DNA of 64,000 bases from Dipteris shenzhenensis (Eukaryota > Polypodiophyta > Polypodiopsida > Gleicheniales), in NCBI GenBank assembly GCA_047967505.1, contig CM106541.1. The stretch is one strand, 5' to 3'. This document shows, piece by piece, positions 34,701 to 45,200 of this stretch; within the stretch, counting starts at the first letter, position 1; each line of letters starts with the position of its first letter. The notes beneath the pieces were generated by a model, which was given only the letters and a program-made list of their open reading frames with translations, searched no databases and was not told the origin of the DNA. The translations under genes were made by a program, and so were the position numbers.

Positions 34701-35806
34701 CGTCCATCAGGAAATACTATCTGTATACTGCCAATCCCTGCAATCTGACATGCATAGTTGTTCCCAAGATGAACAACTCCATGAGAACCTGTGTAGGAAG
34801 TAAACCACTCCCTATGAGGAGTAACATGAAAAGAGGCACCTGAATCCAAGAGCCAGGTGTGCATGTCGTGACCATCAATAACCAAGGCATGTGCTATTAC
34901 AGCAGAAGAGCATAAAACATCATGTATGTCACTGTCACTGTCCTCTGCTGCAACATTCACTGCATCCAAGTCATCTGCCTTGGCCTTGCCTTTGCCTTTG
35001 CTTGCATTTCCTGCATCCTTTGTTTCAGCCTTCTTGGCTTTCTGATCCCGTATGAACTTGAAGCACTTAGACTTCACATGTCCCTTCTTGCCACAATAAA
35101 AGCATTCAATTTCCTTTTTACCACGGGACTGACTTCGGGATTTGGACTTACTAGCAGATCTCCCCTTCTGCTGAGTCCTGCCTCTATCCTGTACCTGCAA
35201 AGCATTTGAAGACTTGCTGCCCGCATTATTCTTCCTGCTCATCTCCTCCATGAGGAGAGAGCTCTCTACATCAGCATATATAAGAGTGACATTTGAATTA
35301 GACAGGGTGGTCTTGAAAGTGTCCCAACTCTCAGGGAGGGTACACAACAAGAAAGTAGCCTTGAACTCCTCATCAAGATTCAACCCCTGTGCAATCAGCT
35401 GTGTAAAGATGGCATTGAACTCACTCAAGTGTGAGGTCATAGCTGTACCTTCCTTCATGCGAAGATCAACCAGCTTCTTCAGCCAATAAACCTTACTGGC
35501 TGAGCTCTTTTGGGCATACAATTCTTCTAGCCTTTGCCATAGACCATAAGAGGTCTTTTCAGCCTGAACATTGAACACAAGAGTGTCTGAAATAGTGAGC
35601 ATGATAGCTGCCCTTGCGGACAAATCAAGCTCTTCCCAGTCATCAGCTGCCATGTCAGATGGCTTGACACCCTTCACCCTTATGGGCTTAGCAATCTTCT
35701 TTAACAGAAGTACATTCAAGCACTGTTCTGCCCATAATGCATAGTTGTGTGCTCCTTCCAGTTTCTTTATGTTCAGAATTGAAGAATCACTTCCCCCTGA
35801 TGCCAT
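31757..35806 (-). CDS. Copia D Gag-Pol polyprotein (1349 aa)
   Basis: A single open frame from ATG 35806. Gag (UBN2-like) spans about residues 10-200; the CCHC knuckle is C235, C238, H243, C248; the protease box DSGA is at 321-324. The GAG-pre-integrase zinc module (WHSRLGH, CDHCIFGKH) is at about 448-489. The integrase core has D490, D552 and E588 (35 residues between the last two), and RT has YVDD at 1031-1034. RNase H has FTDSDYAG near 1201, STTEAEY near 1241 and CDS near 1278. Compared with copia B, 20 codons are missing just before D490, between the zinc module and the integrase core. The frame is kept, but integrase activity is doubtful. The RT box reads QMDVKIAF where copia B has QMDVKTAF. 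Confidence 0.93.
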   Translation of the reverse strand: MASGGSDSSILNIKKLEGAHNYALWAEQCLNVLLLKKIAKPIRVKGVKPSDMAADDWEELDLSARAAIMLTISDTLVFNVQAEKTSYGLWQRLEELYAQKSSASKVYWLKKLVDLRMKEGTAMTSHLSEFNAIFTQLIAQGLNLDEEFKATFLLCTLPESWDTFKTTLSNSNVTLIYADVESSLLMEEMSRKNNAGSKSSNALQVQDRGRTQQKGRSASKSKSRSQSRGKKEIECFYCGKKGHVKSKCFKFIRDQKAKKAETKDAGNASKGKGKAKADDLDAVNVAAEDSDSDIHDVLCSSAVIAHALVIDGHDMHTWLLDSGASFHVTPHREWFTSYTGSHGVVHLGNNYACQIAGIGSIQIVFPDGRIFMLDGVRHVLQIKKNLISTGLLDDSGYHTTFGDSKWVITDGQTVVAEGFKSDTLYPLYVSSVGNHVVAITELPKVSLWHSRLGHMSVKGMQELSRLGYPPPLSFSDLPTCDHCIFGKHSDLCEMPQLSLGGAKYFITFIDDSTRKVWVYFLKHKGDALDAFKKFVAQVENRTGRRLKCLRSDNGGEYVSHAFVQFCQAKGIKQELTAPHNASQNGASERMNRTIQEKVRCMLSYAAIPHGFWAEAVQTAVHIINRSPNKALELKVPEEVWSGKPPSYKHLRVFGCECFAHVRKELRTKLDPKSIRCIFMGYGDEGEMGYRLWDPVKRKIIRSNDVIFKEDSVHKEPVQPVEYRRVIYDDVGQQRMPIYMQQQAAAYHPVQEGIQAENQPDNFANDAPLDMPANGAVEQPDMVVQPPVMHEEQAGQQPNPEHFVRRSTRAQRPPARFVPGANNVADFIMLTDCGEPSSFKEAMGRTEKKKWEKAMQSEMDSLLQNDTWDLVQLPAGRKVLPCKWVYKVKVDSNALPRYQARLVAKGFKQEKGIDFDEIFSPVVKMTTLRAVLALVAHEDMDLCQMDVKIAFLHGDLHDEIYMSQPEGYAVKGKEQLVCKLKRSLYGLKQAPREWYKKFDAFMQSQGYHRCETDHCLYTKRAKDGSLMLLILYVDDMLIASKSQHEISALKKQLHKSFDMKDLGDANHILGMRITRDRSKGLLFLSQKEYIEKVLQRFKMEGGKSISTPLPPHLKLSSKDSPRSDDDKAEMAKVPYASAVGSLMYAMVATRPDIAFAVGVISRYMANPGKRHWEAVKGVLRYLKGTKDLCICYGRQDALVHGFTDSDYAGNADNRKSTTGYIFTFAGGAISWVSRLQKCVALSTTEAEYVAATEACKEAIWLTRLVGDLGITGDMPVLHCDSQSAIMLAKNSVFHQKTKHIDVKYHFIREVLEDKRLELVKVHTDDNPADLLTKSLPTERFAHCRHIMGLG

Positions 35807-37480
35807 ATCAGATAAGGAAAGTACCTGACTCCCTGGAAGTAAAAAAAAGGACTGAATAAAAATTCTGATTTCTCAGAAAAAACCTGCTCTATTCAAGAGC
35901 CAGAAGCACTCTCAATGGTGCTGTTTTTTACTGTCAGGAAAATCTGCAGCAAAACAGTAAATGACCCTGCAAATACTGTACCTTCTGACACACTGTACCG
36001 TGCTCAAAGAGGCATAAAAACAGTAATTTCAGACTGCTGCAGCTGCTCAACAAGTGCTTAACAGTGCATAATCATCTGACAAAGCACAAACACTGCTGTA
36101 AACCCTGATGTACTAACTGTACTGATCACCTCTCCCACCTCAGATGAGGTATTCAACTGAGTTAATATGCATAAACCACTTGGTAAACTCCCCCAAAAAA
36201 AAAATGACACTTCAGCCTGTCACAAACCTGCAACAGAAAATGGGATAAATCCCAAGCAATCACCCTTATACCAAGGGGATAAAAGGCATCTGAAGATCTC
36301 TGACAGTAACCCAAGTGTTCTCAAGCAAAATCTGGGCAAAAGCCCCTTGATCTGACACTTGTACCAAGTGAAAAAACAACCTCAACAATGAGGGATAAGG
36401 CATACAATGTGCAAATCTCTCTGACAAAATCAACTAACAGTGTAATGCAAATACTGCCCTGTGTAGAAATGACATACACAGATCCCAACGTACAAACACT
36501 CAATGAGGAACCTTTTGAGCACTGTCAACGATGGACAGTTAGGGACCGAGTAAACTCGATGCGCCCTGGCCAAGCGTGGCTCAACTGAGGTTCTCTGAGT
36601 GTGGCACAAGAAATGTGACCTGCAAGAAAATGTCACCTCGACACTGCGGAAATCAAGACAAATGTGTGCTCTCTGGCACCACACTGCCTCAAGGCATACA
36701 ATGCATCACCTTCCGGGCAAAAGCCCTATGATCTGCTCACCTGTGAATTGAGATTCAAACCCAGTAAAAGCATATGTCCTCTTGCAAAATCAAGGCATTA
36801 CCTTCCCAGAACAAAATAGCTGTGCAATCAACCACACACTGTGGTTCTCTTCACCTCAAGCACGAGATGAATGAAAGTACTTGCTGTACTGTCAAGATAA
36901 CACAGTTTTGTGAACTGAAAAATGACCCTGAATCAAGAGGAATGAAGAGCAGAATGCGCTTTCACCTCTCTTTCTTCCCCAAACAAAAAAAAAAACAATC
37001 TGCGCCTGCTGTACTTCCTGTACCTGCGCAGTGTACGGAATCCCAGAAAAGGGAAAAAAAATTTCGAAAAATTTTGCCTTGTTGTAGTTCCCTGCAGGTA
37101 CGGCGGCGGCGTCGTCCGTACGACTGTACGGCAGTCCGTACGACAGGTGAGAGCTGCTATGCAGCTGCTGTGCAGCTGCTGGTGTGACGCAGCGCTGCCC
37201 TGCTGCTGTCAGCAGCTGCTGTACAGCCCGCGACCCGCGCCACAGCCCGTGTCCGCGCTCGAGCTGCTCCCGTGCCGACGCCACAACCCGCGCCCGCGCC
37301 CGCGCTGCTCCCGTGCCCACGCTCGATGCCCGCGCTTGCGCCCTGATCAGATCCGTGCCGCTCGAAGTCCGTCCGTACGGCTGTACGGACGACTTACGTC
37401 CATACGGCGCTGGCTAGGTAGAGGTTGAGGGATAAGGTGGCTGGTCAAGGGTAGAAGGGAAACCTTGGTCTGATACCAGT
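35807..37480 (-). other. Leader of copia D
   Basis: A 1.67-kb untranslated region, collinear with the leader of copia B but diverged. It ends in a GC-rich part with a GTAC array (listed separately). Frames on both strands are short and lack domains. Confidence 0.75.
37110..37408. repeat. GTAC/CGTACGG array in copia D leader
   Basis: Two clusters, 37113-37142 and 37370-37405, contain CCGTACGAC, TGTACGGCAG, CCGTACGGC and TGTACGGAC words. They sit at the same relative place as in copia B, near the primer site. Confidence 0.65.
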
Positions 37481-37684
37481 TGAAGGGCTTCAAGGGGGAA
37501 ATGAGAGCAAGAGGGTGAGAGTGAGAGAGAGAGAGAGGACTCAAGGTGTGCGGGTGTGAAGTGATGAGCCACACCACAAACTCATTAGTTTTATTAGGAT
37601 TAGGTTTTTCCCTATGACTGTCTTAAGACAGTCATAGGTGTCCTATCTTTAATAAAGGGGTGGCAATGTGCCTTTACCCCAACA
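37481..37684 (-). repeat. 5' LTR of copia D
   Basis: One difference from 31454-31657. Palindrome at 37611-37638. Confidence 0.95.
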
Positions 37685-37953
37685 CCCGCAACCAAGAAGA
37701 GAATAGAGGAAGAGACCGAAATGCAAGTACCTCCCCTTGTGCCCATAGCAGGCGACCAGAAGGTATGTCTTGAAAGCAGTTTGCCCGACTTAGAGCAATC
37801 AGTGGCATCCAACTTGTGTTCCTGGATAAAAAGGATATCAATAGCACCTCCAGTGACACCTAGATGAAGTTGATTCCGGATCAGCTGCCTACGGCGACGG
37901 TGTGGAACTCCGCCTAGGCCCTGTATGTTCCAACTGACTATCCTCATCGACAA
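37685..37953 (-). pseudogene. LINE ORF2 N-terminus, APE-type endonuclease
   Basis: ORF2 starts at ATG 37953 on the minus strand: MRIVSWNIQGLGG, then DILFIQEHKL and RGGTCISVSS, the first boxes of the apurinic-like endonuclease that nicks the target DNA. Copia D interrupts it at 37685, and it continues for 75 bp at 31453-31379 before ending at a junction. The upstream ORF1 stop lies near 38041, so ORF1 and ORF2 are separated by about 90 bp. The RT of this LINE is not present next to it. Confidence 0.85.
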
Positions 37954-38086
37954 GAGGATGCTGGATGGAAAGGCTTACCCGACCTAGTAAAGGAGACCAT
38001 CTTCCCCTGGGCTGAAACACTCCTGCTAAGGGCAGGAAACTCAACAGGTGAAAGGATCCCCACACCTGCTGAAGGAAGGAATCCCA

Positions 38087-38346
38087 TGTAGGCCATCTCC
38101 TGGTGGTTCTAGTGATGCCCTATAGGCCATGGTATGTGCCTTGTGACATAAATATAGGCACTTGTAGTGTTAGTGCCTTTTAGGCCACATAGGACACTTA
38201 GTCCTATGTGACACCTAGGGCTTAGTCCTAGGTCTAGGTAGTTGTACCTTGTACTCCTTTTTTTATTATCCAAGTTTGACGTGACGGCTAAGACGTGTGC
38301 GATGCTTTGCTACCTACACTCACTCTCTCTTTCAATCGATCCTACA
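38087..38346 (+). repeat. 5' LTR of copia E
   Basis: TGTAGGCCATC to GATCCTACA. Internal inverted repeat CACATAGGAC, short loop, GTCCTATGTG at about 38192-38216. Confidence 0.95.
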
Positions 38347-38426
38347 GTGGTATCAAAGCCACGTTAATACTTGCTTCCTGCTCCTGGACTCACACCAGCT
38401 CCCTTCAGCCTGCCTGCTCCTTCATC

Positions 38427-38895
38427 CGTACAGTTCGTACGATTGTACGGACACCCGTACGCACAGCCTGCTCCGGGTCACTCATTGTATCTGCACCGTC
38501 GTACTACTCAGTATTGTATTCTATACCTGCGCCGTCGTACTTTGTACCTACGTTCCGTATATTGTACTTGCTTTCGTATGTACCTGTGTTGTACAATGTA
38601 CATGCATCCGTACTTCGTACTTGCCCTATACTTGCTTCCATACAACAGATGTAACTGCTCTGTACTGCATACCGTACTACGTTTTGTACCTATGTACAAT
38701 TGTACATGCTCCATACAGCTTCCGTACATTGTACTTCTACCATACTTTGGATTCCGTATACTGTGCTCCGTACAGTTGTACTTGCATTCAGTACAGCTTC
38801 CATACGTTGTACATACACCGTACATTGGACACTTGTATTGCCCGTTCATAGCAGCATTCCGTACAGATCATACTTTTCCCGTGAGTTTTGTACAG
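38427..38895. repeat. Dense GTAC array in copia E leader
   Basis: I count about 27 GTAC tetramers in 470 bp, where about two are expected by chance. Many are CCGTACA, TCGTACTT or TTGTACA, alternating with CATAC/GTAT variants. All three plus frames are open through much of it, which reflects composition rather than coding. No consistent repeat period is visible. Confidence 0.8.
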
Positions 38896-39410
38896 TTTTA
38901 CACGTGCAAAGCTATCTCACGTTTCATACTTGTTTAGGCATTGGCTGTGAAGTTGCGTTGGGTTTTTGCAGGACATTTGCAAAATTTTGGGGCTTTCAGT
39001 ACCTTTCATCTCTTCTAGTTGCAACTTCTTGCAAGAACACTAGAGATTTGGGCTTTGATCTGCAATTTCTTTTTGATTGCAGTACATTGAGTCACTTTTG
39101 CAAGACATTGAGTCAGATTATCATACATTGGGTCACATTTGCAAAAATTTCAGCAAATTTTGGGGCTTTTCTGCATTTGCCCTCTTTTTGGCCTATTTGC
39201 CCTCATTAAATTTGGGGCTTTTGCCAGATTTGCTGTTTTTGCAGTAAACATTGCCTGCCACAGTCACATTTGGGTCAGATCTACATTTGCCCTTTGATTT
39301 GGGTCGGAAATTTGCAAATATTTGCTGTCATTTTTGGACAGCCAGCTTTTTGCAGTGATAGCCTTGAGGCTTTTGGGTTTTCAGGTCTCTTTCAGGGTAT
39401 CACATTTGCT
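38896..39410 (+). other. Rest of copia E leader
   Basis: T-rich sequence with repeated TTTGGGGCTTT and CATTTGCC words, up to the gag ATG at 39411. No coding signal. Confidence 0.6.
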
Positions 39411-42400
39411 ATGGCTGGGAACAATCAAGATCTATTTGGCGTTCTTCATGAAGATGATAAGTTGGATGGCACCAACTATCCGATGTGGTCTTATCTCATG
39501 AAACATATTCTTGTTGCGAAGCATTTGTGGAATATTGTTTCTGGGGTTGATCAGAGGCCAACCAATGCTACAGTGGTTGCCTCTACTACTGGTCCCTCTG
39601 CAGAGGGTACTCCTCCTGATGCCTCATATTCTAGCACTCCTGCTACTACTCTTCCAACTCAGGAACAGACAAAATGGGATGCAAGAGATGAGAGGTACAT
39701 TCATGTATTGCTTTATCATGCAAGAGAATCATTATTCCACACATCCGGTCTTGCAGGATAGCAAAGGATGCTTGGGATAAATTGGCATCTCTCTATTAGA
39801 TTCACAATGAGACACGTGTTGCATATTTGAGAAGGCAATTACAGGAAGTCAGCATGAATAAAGGTGACTCTATGGATGCATACCTGACAAAGGTCAAGGA
39901 CCTCATGGAACAACTTGCCAACATTAATGAGGTGGTGCCAAATTCATAGCTTGTCCGTACCACATTGAATGGACTGCCAAATACATATCAAGGGTTTGCT
40001 ACAACCCTTCGATTAGTGGCCATGGGTAATCCAGACCACTATTCTTTTGATCACCTAGTTACTTTGCTTTTGCAGTAAGAGCAAAGTAGAGCTAATAGAC
40101 AAGCCATTATTCCTGATCATGCATTTGCTTCATAGCAAACAGGAAGAGGCAAGGCTTCCAAGCCTATGGGCAAGCCAAAATCTGCGCATAGCAGCTGCAA
40201 TTCCTCCCATGCATCTAAAAATACAGCAGATAAGTCAAAGAAGAAATGATGCAACTATTGTCGCAAGCCAAGACATGACATTTCAGAATGCAGGAAGCGC
40301 ATTGCTTCGGAGAAAAAGAAAGCAGGATTGACAGTTAATGCCTCTCATGCTATTGAATCCCATGAGCCAGAAGATGCTTCACATGCACATGCTCTTCAAG
40401 ATGATTGGGCATGGGCTGTCCATTGCTCATTTGATCCCTCCAAAGCTGATGCATTCTTTACTGCTAATGATGCTCAGTCCTGGTACTTTGATAGTGGTGC
40501 TTCCAAGCATGTCACATCTTGCAAACAATTGTTTCATTCTTTAGCTGATGCACCTTGAGGGGGGACTGTCACATGTGCTAATAATGCTTCCTATGCTGTA
40601 AAAGGAATTGGAGATGTGCAGCTCACATCCATTTCAAGCCATCCTGTCACTCTCACAACTGTTCTTTTTGTGCCTGGAATTGAAGTCAACTTGATTTCAA
40701 TTTCAGCAATTGCCACTTCAGGTTTCAGAGTGATTTTTGATGGCTACACATGCCTAGTTTATGATCTTCGTGATGACAATGGCATAGTTCTCACTGGCAC
40801 TTTGCCAAAGGGGCTTTATCACCTTGATCATCACTCAGCTGCACTTTCTATTGAAGCATTTGCTATTTCAGATTCACAGCTCGCTGAAACTCATCTTTGG
40901 CATGAGAGAATGGGTCATCTCAATTATAGAGCTCTTGCAAAGCTACATTCACAGCAGATGGCAAATGATGTACCTCAAACTCACACAGTTTCCAAGCATG
41001 TGTGTGAAGGTTGTCTTTTGGGTAAGATGCATCGGTTTCCTTAGCTAGTACACAGTGATGTCTGTGGCCCCATGAGGACAAATGCCATTGGGGGTAACAA
41101 ATATTTTATGACACTCATTGATGATTTCACAAGATATTGTTGGGTATATCCTTTAAAAGCCAAATCTGAAGTTTTCTTATGCTTTCAGAGGTGGCTGAAT
41201 ATGGTTAAGAATGAATCAGGATGCAAGCTTGTCACCCTCAACACAGATAGGGGGGGAGAGTATATGTCTAAGGAGTTTGATGCATTTCTGTCTTCACGGG
41301 GCATTATTCACTCATGCACTACTCCTTACACTCCTCAGCAGAATCCTGTTTCTGAAAGGAAAAACAGGTCCACAATGGAGATGGCCAGATGCATGCTTAA
41401 GGCCAAGTCTTTGCCCAATAAATTTTGGCTTGATGCGGTGATGTGTGCCAACTATGTGCTAAATAGATCACCTACACGGGCATTGAAGACTGTTACACCT
41501 TATGAAGCATGGAAAGGGAGGAAGCCTTCACTTTCACACATGAGAGTTTTTGGGTCTCTTGCATATGTTCATGTACCATCTCAGCTGAGACATAAGCTTG
41601 ATGATAAGGCAATCAAATGCATATTTATTGGTTACATCCAAGAGAGCAGAGGGTATCGGTTATATCAACCAAATACTGGGAAGATTATTGTCAGGAGAGA
41701 TGTAATCTTTGCTGAACATTCAGCTTCTCCTCTTGTGGACTGCAAAGCTAAGCCAGATGCTGACATGTTTGATGCCTTTGAATCTTGGTTACCTCTGCCA
41801 TCCTCATAAGAGGACTTTGACCAGCAACATGAGCCTCCTCGGTCTACAAATTAAAAAGGAAATATGATGGCAGCATAGATCGATACAAAGCCGTCTTGTT
41901 GCAAAAGGGTATGCCCAACAACAAGACATTGACTTTGAGGAGACATTTGCTCCCACATCCAGGAATACTACCATTAGATGTGTCATTGCCATTGCAGCCC
42001 ATCATCATTGGCAAGTGCACCAACTTGACATCAAGACTGCTTTTCTTCATGGGGATCTGCAGGAAGAAGTATATGTCACACAACCTCCTGGCTTTGAGGT
42101 TGTTAATTCTGAAAATAAGGTATGCCGGCTTAGAAAAGCCCTTTATGGTTTGAAACAGGCACTCAGGGCATGGTATGCCAAAATTCATGCACAGTTACTA
42201 TCCCTTGGTTTTCATAATAGCCCCACAAAACCCACTCTTTATGTCCACGGGAGTGGATCTGATTTTTTAGTGCTGATTTTATATGTGGATGATATGCTCA
42301 TCACGGGCCCAAATACTCAGCAAATTGCAGCTTTCAAGGCTGATTTGCAGCAGGTTTTTGAAATGTTAGACATGGGACAGCTCCACTATTATTTGGGCAT

Positions 42401-43230
42401 TCAATTTGCTCATGTTGAGGGGGGTATCATGATGTCTCAGTCCAAGTACATTGGACAGCTCCTTGATCGTTTTCAGTTTGAGGATTGCAAGCCAATCTCT
42501 ACTCCAGTGGACCTTGGCTTCAAATTCTCAGCTCATGATGGGAGCCCACCATGTGATATCACTCTTTATCAACAGGCTGTTGGATGCCTTATTTATTTAT
42601 GTCACACCAGACCTGACTTACAGTACGCAGTATCTCAGCTCAGCAGATTCATGCACATGCCCAGTTCACAGCATTGGCCGGCAGTGAAGAGAGTCTTCAG
42701 AAATCTCAGAGGCACTTAGGATTTAGCCCTCTTCTATGGTGATCAGGGTTCACTTACCATGCATGCTTACACGGATAGTGACTGGGCTGGATGTTCCGAC
42801 ACCAGAGTGTCACATACTGGCAATTGTTTTTGGCTTGGCAATTCATGTATCTCTTGGCTCAGCAAGAAGCAACCAACAGTTGCCACATCTAGCTGAGGTT
42901 GAGTACAGGGCAGCTTTCACCGCTACAGTAGAGTGTGTTTGGCTTCGACAGTTACTTACAGATCTTGGTATTCGCAATACATCCTCCACTATTGTCTACA
43001 CTGACAGCTAGAGTGCTTTGGCCATTGCGCATAACCCAGTGTTTCATACGCGTACCAAGCATATTGAAGTCCATTATCATTATGTTCGGGAGTGGTTGTC
43101 AGCAGGAGACATAGAGTTGTCATATCTTCCCACAGAGGACAACATAGCATATATGTTTACAAAGGCACTTCCTCGTCCCAAGTTCGAAGTCTTTCGACAG
43201 GCTTTACACTTGGTTCCCTTTGTTACATGA
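39411..43230 (+). pseudogene. Copia E gag-pol, many stops
   Basis: Gag starts at ATG 39411 (KLDGTNYPMWSYLM) and stops at 39759. Gag homology continues to a knuckle, CNYCRKPRHDISEC, near 40250. Protease: WYFDSGASKHV near 40483. GAG-pre-integrase: WHERMGHLNY and CEGCLLGK. Integrase: LVHSDVCGPM, TLIDDFTRYCWVYP, NTDRGGEYM, PVSERKNRST. RT: DIKTAFLHGDLQEEVY, LYVDDMLITG. RNase H: YTDSDWAG, AEVEYRAA. The end is at 43230. At least eight in-frame stops occur, several of which read TAG or TGA where CAG or CGA is expected, as from C-to-T change. A frameshifted, partly lost region lies between about 41800 and 42010. Confidence 0.9.
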
Positions 43231-43360
43231 TCTGACATCCCTTGTCCATTCATAGGTGGCTATATCCTTTTGGATGAACATGTGCCACCATGACCAGAAA
43301 ATACCACGTATTATGAGGCGTTTCCAGAGTACTTCAGCCCCCATCCCATGGAGGGGGGTT

Positions 43361-43623
43361 TGTAGGCCATCTCCTAGTGGTTCTAGTGATGCCCTATAGG
43401 CCATGGTATGTGCCTTGTAGGCATAAATATAGGCACTTGTAGTGTTAGTGCCTTTTAGGCCGCATAGGACACTTAGTCCTATGTGACACCTAGGACACTT
43501 AGTCCTAGGTCTAGGTACTTGTACCTTATACTCCTTTTTTTATTATCCAAGTTTGACGTGACGGCTAAGACGTGTGCGATGCTTTGCTACCTGCACTCAC
43601 TCTCTCTTTCAATCGATCCTACA
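43361..43623 (+). repeat. 3' LTR of copia E
   Basis: Carries the CATAGGAC/GTCCTATG inverted repeat and a second one, CCTAGGAC/GTCCTAGG, that is imperfect in the 5' LTR. Confidence 0.95.
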
Positions 43624-44840
43624 TCCCAATGACCGAGACCCCTAAGGTGGAGGGCACAAATTCCTCATCATCCATGAAAGTCGCCGAATCTGCCAGTGCC
43701 GAAAAAGAGTTCCTGATAAGCAAGTCTGGCCGAGGAGCACGAAGAAGACTTGCACTTGTGGAAGATGGAGGAGAAGGACCTGCCAGGCCTCTATCAGCAG
43801 AATTGGAGCTGGGTGCTGAGGAGGCCTGTGGTTGGGCTGAAGAGAAATCTTGTTGGGCTGAAGAGAAATCTGGAGTCCTCGTCTGTGCCTGCACTTTCTC
43901 GGTCGTCCTGACTGTGGCAAGAACAGTCTGCGGGGAAGAAGTGCCTATAGCCCCCTCGTGGTCAGAAACCAAGGTGACTGGGGCTTGTGCATCTAAAGGC
44001 CCCTCCTGATGTGGAACTGTAGTGACTGGGGCTGCAGCAACATCCACCTCTGGAGTCTGGATGGCGTCTGTTTGAACAGGATCAAGGGTCTCCTCCTGAG
44101 GTAAGGGAGCCGCTCTGATAGCTCTCCATCGAGGTACTGGGTGTGCAACGGGCATTGGGCGCTCTGCTGCCCTTGGTGGTCTTGGGGTGCGCAAAGCAAG
44201 GTGCCCTGTTGCTCCTGGTGGTCCTAGAGTGCGTGGTACATGGTGCTGGGGAGGTGCAGTCAAGGTAATACGTGAAGGAGCTGCACCAGAAGACCTCTAG
44301 GGTCTTTTTCTCTTCCTTGGGCAGTCTCTAGCAAAGTGTCCAAGGGTCCTGCAAATCCTGCACTGATCCTGTCTACCTGAAACCTCGACTCTCTGTCGAA
44401 AGAGAGCCATCTGGACGCTGAAGCATGATGTGGTCATCTGAGATGTTAGGGTCAGAGACAATGACCCTAACACGAGGCACCCCATCTGCACTGACTGCCT
44501 CTGCAGAGGAAGAAGGCATGCCAGGAAGGGTGGGGATCTCGGTGACCACTCCGAATGTGGCTCCGATAGTGGCAAGCAGTTGATAGTAGACCTGAGGAAG
44601 ACCAGGAAATCTGATGAACAGTGAAGTGACCTGCCTGTCCTCCTCGACCGGATCGAAGCCCAAGGTGTAGGGTAAAAGAAAGATCCTCCTCGAACCCAAA
44701 GCCAGGGGATTAGCTTTGAGAACAAGGGATGTGGACTCGTGGGAGTCGAAAACCACTTGGAAGATTCCACGTCCCAGAAGTCGAATATCCTTGAGGTGTG
44801 GAGCGAGATCTCCTAGTAACGCCGCCAGCATCCAGTCTCT
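43624..44840 (-). pseudogene. LINE ORF1 (DUF4283 and zinc knuckle)
   Basis: The minus-strand ORF1 of the LINE that hosts copia E and D. A DUF4283-like domain runs from about 44830 (LIPARDWMLAALLG, HESTSLVLKANPLALG, LFIRFPGLPQVYYQLLA). After a frameshift near 44400 comes the zinc knuckle CRICRTLGHFARDC, followed by an in-frame TAG at 44297-44299. A Pro/Thr-rich tail runs in the same frame to copia E at 43624. It continues at 38086 to a stop near 38041. ORF1 proteins of plant LINEs bind the element RNA. The 5' end is truncated near 44840 against another LINE on the plus strand. Confidence 0.8.
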
Positions 44841-45200
44841 AGCTGGAATCAAATATCTAGGGCTGGAATTTTCCAACAACTACAAGTGGAACGCTGTGTA
44901 GAAACAAGAATGAAAATCCTGGGAGGTTTGAAAGCTTTGTATAGCTTCCAAAATAATTGTAGAAGAGCACACTTGTGGAATGGGGAGATGAGAAAATTTA
45001 TATACATAATGCTTGTACAAACAGTGATACTTTGTGGGTGTCTAGAATGGGCTCCTAGGCTCTTTGGGACCTACTGGAACTAAATAGAAACTTTACACAA
45101 AAGATTCCTCATAGGGGAATTGGGGGTTGAGGCTCAGACACCCTACTCCATCCTGCTAGATGAGACACGCATGACACCTCTCTAGGGGGAAGCATTATGC
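44836..45200 (+). pseudogene. LINE ORF2 C-terminal remnant
   Basis: The plus strand reads IKYLGLEFSNNYKWN, then LKALYSFQNNCRRAHLW and TPYSILLDETRMTPL. These are the segments after the RT palm in the same non-LTR family as 28694. Stops at 44899 and later show decay. The minus-strand LINE of 43624-44840 seems to have inserted here. Confidence 0.65.

Larger units (their letters stand above)
31454..37684 (-). mobile_element. Copia D, young, inserted in a LINE
   Basis: Complete Ty1/copia element on the minus strand. LTRs 31454-31657 and 37481-37684 (204 bp each) differ at one position (GCGAG versus GCGGG). TSD CCCGC is at 31449-31453 and 37685-37689. The primer site complement is at 37467-37478, with one mismatch to the usual TGGTATCAGAGC. 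The gag-pol frame is uninterrupted. It is inserted in the endonuclease of a minus-strand LINE whose frame rejoins across the target site. By LTR identity and open frame it is among the youngest elements here. Confidence 0.96.
38087..43623 (+). mobile_element. Copia E, inserted in LINE ORF1
   Basis: LTRs 38087-38346 (260 bp) and 43361-43623 (263 bp) differ at roughly seven positions plus small indels. TSD TCCCA is at 38082-38086 and 43624-43628. The primer site TGGTATCAAAGC (38348-38359) has one mismatch to the initiator tRNA-Met type. A G-rich polypurine tract (GGAGGGGGG) precedes the 3' LTR. It is unrelated in LTR and leader to copia B and D. The gag-pol has many stops. It sits near the end of a LINE ORF1 whose frame continues across the target site to its stop. 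Confidence 0.95.

Noticed and set aside
38295-38937. Three overlapping open frames of 119-188 codons
   Set aside because: All three plus frames are open at once in a GTAC/TAC-rich leader. The peptides are low-complexity, so this is composition, not coding.
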